A stretch of 64,000 nt of DNA from Quercus robur (lineage: Eukaryota > Streptophyta > Magnoliopsida > Fagales > Fagaceae), in assembly GCF_932294415.1 (NCBI RefSeq), contig NC_065545.1, forward strand, positions 17,178,857-17,242,856. The letters are read 5' to 3'. The first letter of the stretch is position 1, and each line of letters opens with the position of its first letter. A program made the translations under genes and the position numbers. Shown here piece after piece: positions 9,701 through 21,362 of this stretch. Under the pieces are notes generated by a model, which saw only the letters and a list, made by a program, of their open reading frames with translations, ran no database searches and had not been told where the DNA came from.

Positions 9701-12700
9701 TTCATATAGAAAAATACAAACTACCACAGTCAATTTAAATCCCATTTAAACCAAAAAAATAAAAACCTAAGGAAACCACCTGTGCTGAAGATGCCGGTGA
9801 TGGACAGGAGCTGCTTGTGACTCTGTCCACTACTGCTGTCAATGGCTCTCGCTCTCTTAATTCCATCTTACCTATATCTGATCTGACTTAAAAAAAGGAA
9901 AAAAAACCAATATCTGATCTAATGAAAGAAGTGAAGGGTGAGAAAATATGTAAAGTTTAATTTGCCACAGGAGCAATAGCGTCTTGTTGCAACTATTGTG
10001 TTGCTTTTCTAACAGACTATAAGACACAATTCCCCCACCTTTTGATTTTAAGAATGACCCACATACGTAGGAAGAATAAAAATTGCAACTTTCCGTTTCT
10101 CTATTTGAAAAGACAAATCAATCTTTAGCACAGCAGTCTTTTTGTCTTTTTTCCTTTTTACTCTTCTCGAATGGTGTTTAATTTACCATCTTTTTGTTGT
10201 CTTTCCCTTCCTGTTTTGCTTGATCATTGTAATTTGGTTTCTTGATGTTTTTGCCCCTTTAGTACATTTCCTATGTACTGGGCTGTGTTTTTTTTTTAAT
10301 AAAATTTTTATGTTACTTATCAAAAAAAAAAAAAAAACTTTAGCACAGCAGTGGTGGGTGGAGTAGCATCAACCCAGAAATTCCCAAACTTTTATCAGAT
10401 ACGGATAAGATGGAATTAAGAGAGAGGAAGTGAGAGCACCAATTTCTTTGACAACAGTGATGGTGAAGTCACTGACTGTACCTCTGGCAGAATCTCTGTC
10501 ACTGACATTCTCAGCACTGGGGTGGGTTCTTAGTTTTTTTTTTTTTTTTTTTTAAAATTTTAAAAATGGAATTTTAATTGTGTGGTAGTTTTTATTGTTC
10601 TATTTGAACCCATTTGAATTAATCTGAGGGGCATCATCCCATTGGAGGGTGTAAAACATAGGGTTTACACCATGTCCATATAGAATTTAAACTCTTGTTT
10701 GTTTTGGGTGCATTGGGTTATACCTAAGAGGGTGGTGGACTTATTGGCTTGTTGATGTAGGACAAATTAGGGATTTGTCTACATTTAGTTGTGGTGGGTT
10801 TAGGGTTAGGAAAGAAGAAGAATTAGAGAGAAGTTACGCCGTTTAGGGGTTGTGTGAACAGTAACCCTAGAAAGAAAGAAAGAAGAGAAAATAAAGAAAA
10901 GAGAGAAAGAGAAAAAACAACAAAGGCCAATGTGCCTATTGCTCAAAACACTCAATTTTATTAATCAACTCATTCTACTTCTTTGAATACATTGAGCACA
11001 ATATATATATATATATATATACACATATAAAGACTCTTGCTTGTACTAGTAGTAATATGATTCCTACTAGTATTAGGACTACTAATAAAACCTAATAAAT
11101 ACTAACTTGGACCCGAAGTAAATAAACCTAAGATACTTAAAACCCTAGAAGATTCTAGACTCAACAAAATTACCAAAATACCCTTAGTTCGCAGGAATTG
11201 CAGAAATTACAGATTTGGCCCTCAATATAAAACCGACCATAACTAATAAAATAAAAACCCAAATTAAAAACTGTTTTAACCCTAAAAGACTCATACTTAG
11301 ATCATTAAAAAGGCACTACTTTCACTTCAATAGGAAGTCACATGAGAACCCAATAAAATAATTCTTGAATAGGCAAATTTGCAAAGTAATAGCATATTAA
11401 TCTTCCATGACTCTATCACTTGTTGGAAGTGGCAATTTGCTAGACATCGAAATGGAGATGTTTGGAATGCAATTCCGCTTTGTGTGATGTAGATTCTCTG
11501 GAAGGAAAGAAATTCTAGGACGTTTGAGGGCATTTAAAAATCAACGGTGTTGGTGTTGCGAATTTTTATGCTCACTCTATATGAATGGATGGTTTCTGAG
11601 TAGACATTCCTTCTCAAGTCTGTTAGATTTTGTTGACAGCTGTAGTTTTCTTTAGTTTGATGCACTGCCAGTACACTTCCTGTGTACTGTGATGTTATCA
11701 TTTTATTTTCTTTCTTCATTTTAACAAAGCTAACTTACTGATAATAAAAAAAGCCCTTGATCTTGTTATGTTCAATGGTTTTTTTTTTTTTTGATAGGTA
11801 ACGAAAAATATTAATAATAATAATAAAAAAAAGCCAACCCAAGTACATTGGGGATGTACTATGGGGGCACAAATCAGGAACTAAAATACAAGATCAAGTA
11901 AAACAGGAAGGGAAAAACAAGAAGTCATATATGTGATGCTTATTGCAGAAGGCATGCTCTAATAGAAGAAAAATAAAGAAGAAGAAAGTAGGTGAATTTT
12001 GTTGAGGGTTATCTCTATAGTTACGTCTATGACTATATCCACTTCTGACATCTTGTATTATGTTATTCATCTAAAATGTTATGTCTATAGTGTTAGGGAT
12101 ATAAATGCTTTGACCATCTCCCAAAAAGCAATTCAACAGTTTTTGTACCTTTCTGGCCCAAAAGAGGAAAATTTTATTTAATTTCTTAATATGGGTATCA
12201 CCGTTTGTTCATAGTATGCTAATTGTGTTCATGATGATATATTTTATTCTGCATAGAATTTCCTGCTCTTGTCTCTATGTGAATTTTACATGCACAGGAA
12301 TCCTTTTTAAAAGAAAATTTTATTGCATGTTTTTTACGTGCATGGGAATCCTTTCTTTTTCTGGCCATAGTTTAAACTTGCATATTGATTGCAATGCATT
12401 TATGTAATGCTATGTTTGTTTAACACGGTGGTAGTTTAAACTAGCATATGTTCTAATATTACTATTATTTAGTAATTTTTTTATTTTATCTTTTATTTTT
12501 TATAAATACTATGTTTTAGTAACTTATATTTAGAAGTTTTGGTGACATTATTGATTTTTAATAGGGATTCTGACAAGATGATATTTGATCGTCTACAAAA
12601 AGAATTTGAAGCTGCTCGTGCTTCTCAAACTGAAGGTAGCTTTAAATATAATGTTCTGCTTTTTCTTTTGTTGGGGGGGGGGGGGGGGGGGAATGAAATT

Positions 12701-15700
12701 GGATGAAATTATAGGTACTATCTAGCTTTGCTCCATGTCTTTTCTTGGTATCATTTTCTTTTATCACATCAAAAATTATGCTTGGATGTTAGTTGTAAGA
12801 GCCTTCTTTACTTTGCCTTTTCTGCCTGTACTCCCCTTTTTATTGCTCATAGTTTCTCTGAGTTTAACAGTGGTTTAGGAATGCTGGTGACTGAATATTT
12901 TTCACTTAGTACAGACTGCAGTTGGAAGTTGGGAATTTGCTCAGCCTGATGTCAGCCTACAGCCATCAACTGTAGCTTTAGGCTTTTGAATGTGTTAAGC
13001 TTTAGGCTATATTTTGGTCAGCCTAATACAGCAATCTGTTTGACCTTCTTTGCCCATTCTTCCCCTCCTTGAAACTGCATCCTCTGTGTGAACTTGTAGG
13101 AGGAATATTGAGAATATCAGAGTAGGAAATTTTGAACATTTAAATGAACTAGAATTGACTTTGTTACCATTTTCTAAAGTTGACATTCTACCGTTCTAGG
13201 GAGGAACCTTGGGATTCTCTTGTTGCCAAGGAAACTCAATTTCGGACAAAGAGTGCAGTTAGCTCTCTTTCGTGGCCTAGACTTCACCTGTGTTTGAATT
13301 TTCTTATGAAGTTCTCTTGAAGATTAGGATCTGTTATCTTGAGCTTTCAACCTAAAACTGATGCTTGGGTTCTGGGTGAATGTTTCTTCTACGATAGTTG
13401 GGGGTGGGAGGATTTGAACCCTAGATGTCTCCGTTGGAGACACTAGGGGGTGCCAACCAATTGAGCTACAAGGCTCTTGGCGACCTGTTTGAGTCTTCTA
13501 TTCTTCTTCTTCTTATTGTTATTATTTTTTAATTTTATGGGGCTTGTACTTCTCTGACAGAAATTATAGTGTTAGGGATGAGATAATACAATTCCAATGC
13601 ATTTTTTTGTCCATGAATGTTTTGTGTCAGCATCCTATTTCTTCAGTAGTTTTGGTTTATTTCTGCTTCAACTAAGAAGTGAACCTTTCTTTTTGGTAGA
13701 GATATGTTTAGATGGCGAAGAATGGAATGATGGGCTATTAGCAACAATAAGGGAGCGGGTATGGCTGTGTTAAATATTTTTAAGTGATTCACTATTATTT
13801 ACCTATTTTCATATTAGTGCTAGATGATCGAGACTGTGAATCTCTGATCTTTAATTTACGTGGTTCCATGTTTTCTGCTGGGCATAATTAATATGATCTG
13901 TTTTTTTTATCAGGTTCACATGGAGGCAGACAGAAAGGCAATGCCAGTGGACTCAAACATAGTTTCAGCTCCTCATTTCCAGGAAAGAATCACTTATAAA
14001 GTTGGAAGTAAGGTAATCTTTCAACATATTCTGTCCCCTCGAATTGTTAAGGGGTGAATTCTAAAATGAGAAGATTCAATATTTCTAATCCATAGTGGTG
14101 CAGCCTTTGCAGCTAACAATGAGCTCAATAGAAAACAAGATCAATTACTAAGAGATTCTAGAATTGTGGTCTAGTTTTGATATGGGGTCTTACTGGCACC
14201 CCTCATGGGTCACTTCAATTACTAGTTTTAGAATTGAGTTCTTTAGGTAAGAAAGCTGCTGGTTTAGTCCCAATTAATTGTTTTACTGAACTTGGGGTAA
14301 TCTGATAATTGTAATATTTGTTGGAATGAGTTGTACTAGAGGCCTTTGATTCTTCTTTTACATTTTGGAGTCTTGTTTCTGTTTTGTTTTAGCTGTTTCC
14401 TACTTGGTGTACTAGTTCTTTTTTAAGCAAATTATAGTAAACCCATCTGTGGTTAGTCCCGTTTTCATTTTGCCTACTCGTGGTTCAAAACTTAACACGT
14501 TGCCCACCTGTGTTTAGCTCTGTTTGGTCTCTGTTATCCACATCTGTTAAAAACAGGGGTAAATAAGTCTTTTTGCTTATATTTTATGTCTCTCTCCTTC
14601 AAAAACATAAAAATAACTAAAATATACAAAGAAACAAGATCAAATAGGGGATTTTGTAAAGAAACTAAATAGATAGAGCTGGGTAGCAATTTTCACATGC
14701 TTCATCCTCTCTCTCAAACTCTCATTGTAAAAGAGTAAAGTAATAGTTTGCACAGATTTTGGCCGAATGAATGTTCCTCTCTTGCTATTGTTAATATATA
14801 TAATACACTAGAAATACATGACTTGAGTAGATCAGATAAGAGTACTAGTATTTGAATTAAATTGAATTTCTATCCCTATTATCTCTCATTGTGGTGTAGC
14901 TTGTTATCTTGATAAGGCTCATTTGAATTTTGATCATTATCTTCACCTATTGTTCCAATACAGATGACTACTTTGCCAACAAAATCATTTTGTAACGCCC
15001 CCATGAACATGAGCACTATTCGATTCTGTACATAGTACACTTACTACATGCCCAAACAAAATTACAAGATTTCCCAAAACTAATAAGTAAGACGAATTTA
15101 CGAAACTTCAGTCTAATAGTAATATTCTAAGAAAAAAGGTACCTTCCCATGATCTTTCAATCCTATTTTGTGGAATCATCCCTTATAATATTTGGGCAAA
15201 TCTTCAAACTGTTAGTCTTCATGCGGTGTCATTATTTCTCATAAGATGAAAACCCAGCAACACCCAGAGTTGAGTCTGCCGATCTTCAACTCTGATCTCC
15301 CAATCAAATCTCTGACTTGATCTCCACCAATCTCTGTGGTCGTTGATCTGTGGGTTTGAAGTTGGAAGGTTCCTTCCTTTCTTTGATTGGTGGTGTTGGG
15401 TTGTGCAGAAAAGGACCGAGAATTAGGAGAGGCACTAGCAACACCCACGCCACCAAACCCTTGGTTGATCTACCACAATCCAAACCCACTGCTAGGTTTC
15501 TCTTTACCTCACTCTTCGATTGTTGATTGCTTATCTCCATCTCACTCTCTTTTGTTAATAACGTTGCTGGTTGTTTTCAGATTGTTGGTCTTCTTGTAAA
15601 ATTTGGTTCAAAATTTTGAGTTGTTATGAGATTTTTGATATTGATATAGATTAAAAGTGATTTCATTGAGCCTTTTGATTGGTGTGTTGTTCCTCTACTT

Positions 15701-15756
15701 TGTTCTTATAGAAGTTCTTAAGTAATAAAAAACCCTAGCTTTTTGATTCTTGTTAT

Positions 15757-15792
<36 letters not shown>

Positions 15793-18700
15793 TCTTTTTT
15801 TTAATCTAATGACAAAGGGAGGGGTGGGTAACGGAGACCAAATGGAGCTTAACACAAGTGGACAAAGTGTTAAGTTTTAAACCACGGGTAGGCAAAGTGA
15901 AAACGGGCCTAACCACAGGTCGGTTTACTGTAATTTGCCCTTCTTTTTCTTTTTTATTTAGTAATTATAATGGTTGTAGGAAAAGGATTGGGAATAGCAT
16001 ATATAAAGGTTTTTATGTATTCTGCTAAAATATATATATATATATGGAGTCTACTAAATCCCATCATCTTTCTTAAAGTTTTGAGGTTGTGATCACCTCC
16101 TTCATTGGTGTGGTTCAGTGGTTGCCTAATCTTCCCCCCCCCCCCCCCCCCCCCCACAAAAAAAAAAAAAAAAAAAAAAACCCGCCCACTTTGATTACCT
16201 ATTATACCAAAAAAAAGCACATTCAGCAGCAGAATTCTTGGCTAGACAGCGGAAAGTTAATGCATATCAAGAATTACATCTCCTAATTGATTGTGTCATG
16301 TTTCCTTGATAGTCTCCTAGTTGACATAGGATCCCTTATTGATTTTGTTCTCCTAATTTGTTTCTATCTTCATTACTTTCCTATTTTGGTTAGGACTTTT
16401 TACTTTGTGAAGATGCTAGTATAAGGGTGTAGGAGGCCTTGGAAGATCGTTGATGGTTAAATTTCATTATTTATAATACTTCTCTCCCAGCTCCTGTTTG
16501 GGATGCCTGGAAGAGAGACCGTGGTTCTGTTTTTGTTGCTGTTTGAATGTAAATTTTAGTTGTTTATAAATTATAATGAAACCTTTGGGTGTTTCTTGAG
16601 AGTTGTTCTAGCTCTCTTTTTATCTTCTTCTCTTCATCACGATCATTGCTTGACAACACATAGATCCGAGTTGAGTTATATCTTATATTGCTGATTTTGT
16701 TTCACAATTCTTTTTCTAGCATCATTTAGCAATAGTTGTGGGCATTACTTGTCTTGTGTCACACAAGGTAGCTAAGTTCTTTGTCTTGAATTTTTTTTTT
16801 TGAAGTTTGAAAATGTCACAAAAACTAAATTTTGAAACAAACATGAAAAATACAAGAAAAAAGTATTGCCTTTTAGAAGATCGTGGGTGAGATGTAAATC
16901 TTGGCAGGTGTGTATAGGGAAAGTGAGAGAGATTATTGTCAGATTAGGTTGGAGAAACTTGGGCCACCCATGAAAAAGCATCAAAAGTGGTGGCTTCAAA
17001 AGTTGGGATCACCAAACCTGGAAAGAAAATGTATCACATGCCTTCAAGCCATTTAAATATTCCTTTTGAGACAATATTATCCTTACAGAAACTTTAATTT
17101 ATGATGTTATTTGATATTGTTGTTGCATAGAGTTTTTTCTTGAATATCACAGTTCTATTTTCATTTGAGCAGGTGATTTGTTGTTTGGAAGGGACAAGAA
17201 TTGGCATACAATATGAGACATCTTTTGCAGGTACTTTGAAGTGATCTAGTCATAATTTTCTATCACATGTCATTTGTGACAACAATTTTTATTCCAAGTG
17301 CTCATTTGAGTTGCTTGCCATTTTATTCAAGATGGGTTGATAGCTGGAGCATCTCTGTCCCTTGGTGTTTTCTCTCTGTAATTAATTTCTGATATTTGTT
17401 TTCTTTTGTTCTATATTCGGTTGTGCAACTTGCTGATAGCTTAATAGAGGTTACTACTATTGCATGGAACACATTCAGTTTGAATGGTAGGGTAAAGCAT
17501 CTATCAAGGGATTTTTTTAATTTTATTTTAATAAGTAATAGAGATTTATTGATATCAAAAAAGAGATACCCAAGTATACAGGGAGTATAAAAGGGTCTAT
17601 AGATCAAATACAAAAATTACATAAATCAAGTAAATCAAAAATTGAAGATAAGGATTGGTTTCTCCATACTGACAACATGTCCAATAAGGTTCTAAAAAAG
17701 AATAACTTCAGATCAGGCAGGGAACTCTCATCATCTTCAAAGAACTTGCTATTTCTTTCCCTCTAAATACACCACATCAAACAATGTGGAACAACGATCC
17801 ATATATGTCCACTATGATGGCGACCAACATCTATCAAGGGTTTATTTGATCCATTCTTTTGTTTTTGCATGCTTGGTAATAAGGTCTGTCTGTTTCAATA
17901 AAGCAAACTCACAATATGAAATTGAAAAAAATAATAATAATAAAAAGAAAAGCGTTTTTGTGGATTACTTTGTTGAAGCAGGCACGAGCTGGATTGAAGA
18001 TCTGTTTTGGTAGATAATAACTCTTTTCACTGCTTGCGTGTTGATTTAGAACTAATTGTTTTTTTAAAGAAATAGTTGGAAGTTGCTTCAACCTCCTGTT
18101 TTCATTATGAATAAACACTAATGTGTTATGGTTATTCTTGTTTTATAATGACCCTTTCCAAGAAATAAAAACAATAAAAATGTCATCTAGGTAAGTATGT
18201 ATTGCCACCATTATAGTCAAAAGTTTTGATTATGAAACTTACATTTGTCTTCTTTATATATCAGAAATCATCCTATAAGATGAAACCATGGAATTTCTGA
18301 TTCATGTGAAGAATGTTATGGTCAATTATTTTGGGCTAACATTTATATGATTTTGCTGCTTATGGAGATTGCCGTTAGCTTAGTTACTCATAAAATCAAT
18401 TCATTTGTTTCCATAATTTTGTTAGCTTAGTTACTCATAAAATCAATTCATTTGTTTCCATAATTTTGTAGGAGAACTTTGTGAATTATACCATTGTGTC
18501 CTTGAAAGCAAATCATTTCTTGAAAAGATGACTGTCCTTGAACACACAATTCCCTTTTTTCTACCAATACGAGAAGCAGAAAATGATCTTCTTTCTTCCA
18601 ATGCGATGGTAAGGTTGGTTGCCTATGTTGGCTTTGCTGTCTTTATACTTCGATGATAATATAATTTGTTCTAACTATGTTCTTATCGATTTGTTTTCAG

Positions 18701-21362
18701 AAATTTATAGATTACATTGGAGAACTTTTGCAGGCTTATGTGGATAGGCGTGAACAGGTAGATTCTTTACAGATAAACATTAAAAGAGATAGTTTGTCAT
18801 ATTCTGATATTCACATCTTGTGTCAGAAAATTAGGGCCTGCTTGAGTTTTCTTCTAGATTATAGAGTTGCACTGTGACTTATTTGAACCAAAAGAGGAGC
18901 ATATGAAATGCATGAAGAATTTGGTTGATATGTTGATCATTGGATAGGCAAGGTTTTTTTTGTATTTATGCTCTAGCTCAAGTGGCATCTAATTCCCTTG
19001 TAAGAGCAAGGTGGAGGATGAGGTCATCAGTTTAAGACCCACCAAAACGCCGGTGTAACTTACTAGTAGAAAAAATGTATATAAATTAAAGCAGAAACTA
19101 GTTTTGACAGTTAAGGTGAACTTTGTAAACATCAGCTACAGATATGATATACTTGGTATAAAATGCATTGTCATAGCATGATATGTTAACAATAATGGTA
19201 TGGTGGAAATTTTATTTCTTTAATTATTGTCTCCATGGTGCTTATCTTGTAATAATTGCACCATATCGACACTCCATGTTTTTCCCCCCTTCATACTTCA
19301 AACATTATTCTGCCAATAACAAGGATTAAGTCACTAACTCTCCTGCTTTCCAAATCTGATGCAGGTTCGGCTTATCAAAGAGTTATATGGAAATCAAATT
19401 AAAGAATTGTTTCACAGCCTTCCATACCACATAGTTGAATTTGTGCTAGATGATTCTGATTGGTTAGTACATTTTATTGTGTTTGCTCCCACATTCTGTT
19501 GTTTTGTTCAAATCACTTAATGTGATCTCATGCTCCACTGTCCCTCCCCCCCCTCCACCTCCCTCTCTTGATTTTTTTTATTTTTTATTTTACCCTGCTT
19601 GCAGTTCACTTGCTTTCAAAATGTTCAAAAAGAAAATCCTATATGGTCTTCGCAGTTATTATACTTCTTCATATGCACATTTCAAGTATATTATTAAGTT
19701 GATCATTTGATGGGCAAGGTTCTTAGCATGAGATCAAATGGAAGAATATGAAGCGTGGCTCATAGTGGCTCATACATGATTATAAAATCGCTATTTCAAG
19801 ATTGCTGCATTTGGGATAATTTTAGTGGTGTTCTTGCTCTTTTAATTTGTGTGCAACATGATACAAGTGATCATAGGAGTTGGATTCACTGTTAGTATCT
19901 TAAACTGAGCTGATCTCAAAAATACTTTTTCATTTATTCTAACACTTATTTCTGTACTTATTATTTTCCTTTCGTTCTAGTTAATAGGTAAAGGTTTGTG
20001 CCCCATAGGGCCAAGGCATTGGTTTGGTGTCTAATTCAGGAGCATAAATAAGGACTAGGGTGGAGTACATATCCAATGTTTTCCAATAAAAAATGATTTC
20101 ATAATCTATGTCTATGGAGCTAAGCAAACAACAGCACAGATGTTTGTATATTGGTTGAAATTTGAGATGTATTGCAGCTTCCTAAACAGAAGGTTTTTTT
20201 TTTTTTTTTTTCTTTTCCCCGAAAACATGCTGGATTAATGGTTGATCTAATTATACTGTAGCTAACTTTCTATATTCCTTTCAATAGGCAAAGCTATTTC
20301 GCTGTATGTTTTTGGCTTTATTTGTCCATTATTGCATAATTAGATAATAATTTTAGTTGGAATTGAAAATCTAAGATATTTTATCAACAGCTTTCTTTGA
20401 AACTGGGTCTTTATGCAATTTTGATTGGGTGATCATTGCTACGGTTCTGGGAAAGACAGGCCTTTTCATTATATAAGATGCATGCTCTGAAGATATAATT
20501 ATTATTTAAAATTTTTTACTATGCTGAAAATTTTGATTTTCTTGATGCAGTAAGGTGACAGTAAGTCTCAGATATGCAGATCTTGTTTCTGTACTTCCAA
20601 CTCGAATTAGAGTGCTTGCGTGGCCATCCAAGAAAAGTAGTATTAATGCAGCAACTATGAGCAGGAAAGAAAATGGAGTACTGGGAAGTCACCAAAATCC
20701 TGCTCGCTTATCATATGCTGAGGATGCCTTACGAACCATGAGCTTACCTGAAGGTGCTTACTGTTTCCAAATCATAAACATATTTTATAATCTGGGTCTA
20801 ATTCTACTGATACGTACATGAGGCCTACTTGCTCTCATCTCCTTTCATGGCAAACCACACTAGATCTACAGCGACGCTATATATGTGTTTTATCTTCGAC
20901 TTAAATTAGGCTGGTTTGGTTCTGTATTGGGGTTAACTATGCGATTCCAATAATTTAAAATGCTACCTTGCTTACCAAAAATGGTAGATTCATATGTTTC
21001 TAATAATTGATTTCCGAATGTGCATTTTCTGTCATTAGGAATTTTTTTTCTTTCCCCGGTTTAAAGTCATCTTATATACTACTCAAATTTGTAATCAATT
21101 TTAGTTTTCTTTTCAGTTTTAGATAAGCATGCTTTCTTATTTAAAAGAATGATCTTTCACTTCTTTTTTTTCCTTTTTCTTTAAAGGTTTTGAAGGCATT
21201 CTATTGGGCTTCCTTGTTATATATGCAATTGCCTTCATTTATATCCTTTTAACTGCTGACAATTTTTTTTCCTTCTCCCCTATCTCAGCATATGCAGAGA
21301 TTGTGTTGAATTTGCCACGAGCACTTCAGCAAATATTTCAACAGAGGAGCCCCACTTTGTGA
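6702..21362 (+). CDS. CENP-O: CENP-O-like kinetochore protein (13 exons)
   Basis: I reconstructed 13 exons with GT/AG borders and matching phases: 6702-6779, 7226-7270, 8445-8493, 8597-8645, 12565-12635, 13700-13758, 13914-14012, 17173-17230, 18472-18608, 18701-18757, 19365-19462, 20551-20753, 21289-21362. Together they give 1077 nt, 358 aa plus stop. The protein begins MDSDIEESLKKRQRKTPF, has a charged helical N-terminal third (KFSNVLKRHGELTERLSR), then LDGEEWNDGLLATIRERV, and a C-terminal part (KELFHSLPYHIVEF; VSLRYADLVSVLPTRIRVLA) that fits the RWD-type fold of CENP-O/Mcm21, a subunit of the inner kinetochore COMA/CENP-O complex in the nucleus. The match is by memory of the plant Cenp-O family. 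The gene model is firm, the name less so. Introns 4 and 7 are about 3.9 and 3.2 kb and packed with transposons. Confidence 0.8.
7583..7755 (+). mobile_element. tRNA-derived SINE (Au-SINE-like) in intron 2
   Basis: The head has a pol III box A-like TTAGCTCAAATGGTAAAG and box B-like GGGTTCGAATCC. The body has the typical TTGTCTTGGCTTGATGATAA and GCCATAGGTTTCAAATT. It ends in a (GT)n tract. This matches the general layout of plant Au-type SINEs. No clean target duplication was found. Confidence 0.65.
9021..9285 (-). mobile_element. LINE 3' tail fragment in intron 4
   Basis: Read on the minus strand it ends ...CGTTACTTATCAAAAAAAA and contains GGAACCAAACATACAACGATC-like and CCCCCATAGAACATCCCC segments. 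These match the inserts at 10138-10337 and 11781-11915. It is a 5'-truncated retroelement copy. The distal (left-of-element) limit is uncertain. Confidence 0.6.
9641..10677. mobile_element. Long inverted-repeat (foldback/TIR) element in intron 4
   Basis: The arms 9641-9883 and 10393-10677 are imperfect inverse copies. GGATGTGGTGCAAAACCC pairs with GGACATGGTGTAAACCC from the right end, CAGATTATTTCA with CAGATTAATTCA, ACAAACTACCACA with AAAAACTACCACA, and CTCTCTTAATTCCATCTTA with CTCTCTTAATTCCATCTTA. The arms are about 240-285 bp with AT-rich spacer. A LINE tail (10138-10337) has inserted into the spacer. No confident target duplication, so the superfamily is unknown. Confidence 0.6.
10138..10337 (+). 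mobile_element. 5'-truncated LINE insertion with 15-bp target-site duplication
   Basis: CTTTAGCACAGCAGT is present perfectly at 10123-10137 and 10338-10352. Between them lies a 200-bp insert ending TTACTTATC plus an A15 tail. It includes the family-typical TAGTACATTTCCTATGTACT and AATAAAATTTTTATG. This defines the insertion to the base. The element sits inside the spacer of the 9641-10677 inverted-repeat element and is therefore younger than it. Confidence 0.9.
10750..11310. other. Unclassified intronic sequence, possibly LTR-like
   Basis: Intron 4 sequence starting TGTTGATGTAGGACAAATTA, then GA-rich, then CTCAATTTTATTAATCAACTC, an (AT)n tract near 11001-11021 and AAAACCCTAGAAGATTC. The layout resembles a degenerate LTR, but I could not find a CA end or a target duplication. 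Confidence 0.25.
11781..11915 (-). mobile_element. LINE 3' tail fragment in intron 4
   Basis: Minus-strand copy of the same family: poly-A, GATAGGTAACG at the tail junction, then CCAAGTACATTGGGGATGTA and TATGGGGGCACAAATCAGGA, shared with 9021-9285. It is the third copy of this tail in the same intron. Confidence 0.65.
12673..12691 (+). repeat. G19 homopolymer in intron 5
   Basis: An uninterrupted run of 19 G lies 38 bp after the donor of exon 5. It could form G-quadruplex structure in the pre-mRNA, or its length may be a sequencing artefact. Confidence 0.85.
13400..13483 (-). mobile_element. tRNA-derived SINE head in intron 5
   Basis: On the minus strand it reads GAGCCTTGTAGCTCAATTGG, then a box A-like core, ending in box B-like GGGTTCAAATCC about 60 bases later. 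It is not a functional tRNA: the anticodon arm does not fold convincingly and the acceptor ends do not pair. Only the head is recognised. Confidence 0.55.
14425..15940. mobile_element. Non-autonomous MULE in intron 7 with ~115-bp TIRs and 9-bp TSD
   Basis: The left end (AAGCAAATTATAGTAAACCC...) and the inverted right end (GGGCAAATTACAGTAAACCG...) match for about 115 bp. Shared blocks include CTGTGGTTAG, CCCGTTTTCA, TTTGCCTAC and AAAACTTAACAC. The flanks TTCTTTTTT (14416-14424) and TTCTTTTTC (15941-15949) are a 9-bp duplication with one mismatch, diagnostic of Mutator-like elements. The interior has no transposase; it has an (AT)n tract, T34 and C/A homopolymer runs just outside, and non-repetitive-looking sequence at about 15240-15600 that might be captured host DNA. 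Confidence 0.85.
15239..15610. other. Non-repetitive interior of the intron-7 MULE
   Basis: This 370-bp stretch has higher GC than the rest of the element and short open frames on both strands (minus 15239-15540, plus 15387-15599). I recognise no protein family in them. It could be a host fragment captured by the element (Pack-MULE) or simply element-internal DNA. Confidence 0.25.
17511..17827 (-). mobile_element. 5'-truncated LINE with 13-bp target-site duplication in intron 8
   Basis: CATCTATCAAGGG at 17498-17510 and 17828-17840 brackets a 317-bp insert. On the minus strand it encodes a degraded LINE ORF2 C-terminus (after a stop, RERNSKFFEDDESSLPDLKL then LFFFRTLLDMLS), followed by CTATAGACCC, TACTCCCTGTATACTTGGGT, TCTCTATTACTTATTAAAAT and the tail. 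This is a different LINE subfamily from the one in intron 4. Confidence 0.85.
18374..18467. repeat. 47-bp perfect tandem duplication at the exon-9 splice acceptor
   Basis: GTTAGCTTAGTTACTCATAA (first 20 of 47 bases) starts at 18374 and again at 18421. The two units are identical and the second ends 4 bases before exon 9. The putative branch-point and polypyrimidine context is therefore duplicated. Confidence 0.9.
18968..19052 (+). mobile_element. tRNA-derived SINE head in intron 10
   Basis: Box A-like CTCTAGCTCAAGTGGCATCT and box B-like CAGTTTAAGACCC lie about 45 bases apart, with TTCCCTTGTAAGAGCAAGGT between, a typical plant SINE head. No tail or target duplication was defined. Confidence 0.55.

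Noticed and set aside
10142-10366. 74-codon plus-strand frame with hydrophobic N-terminus
   Set aside because: It is the LINE 3' end (10138-10337) read through its A-tail into the target duplication; the 'hydrophobic protein' is T-rich non-coding DNA.
10750-11310. Possible solo LTR in CENP-O intron 4
   Set aside because: Starts with TG and looks LTR-like, but no matching CA end or 5-bp target duplication could be found; left as unclassified.
13400-13483. Possible minus-strand tRNA gene
   Set aside because: No proper cloverleaf: the anticodon arm and acceptor stem do not form, and box spacing fits a SINE head.
16134-16182. C-run followed by A-run, considered as a G-quadruplex or retro-insertion tail
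   Set aside because: Simple homopolymers next to each other (C about 22, A about 22); no target duplication or retroelement body next to them.
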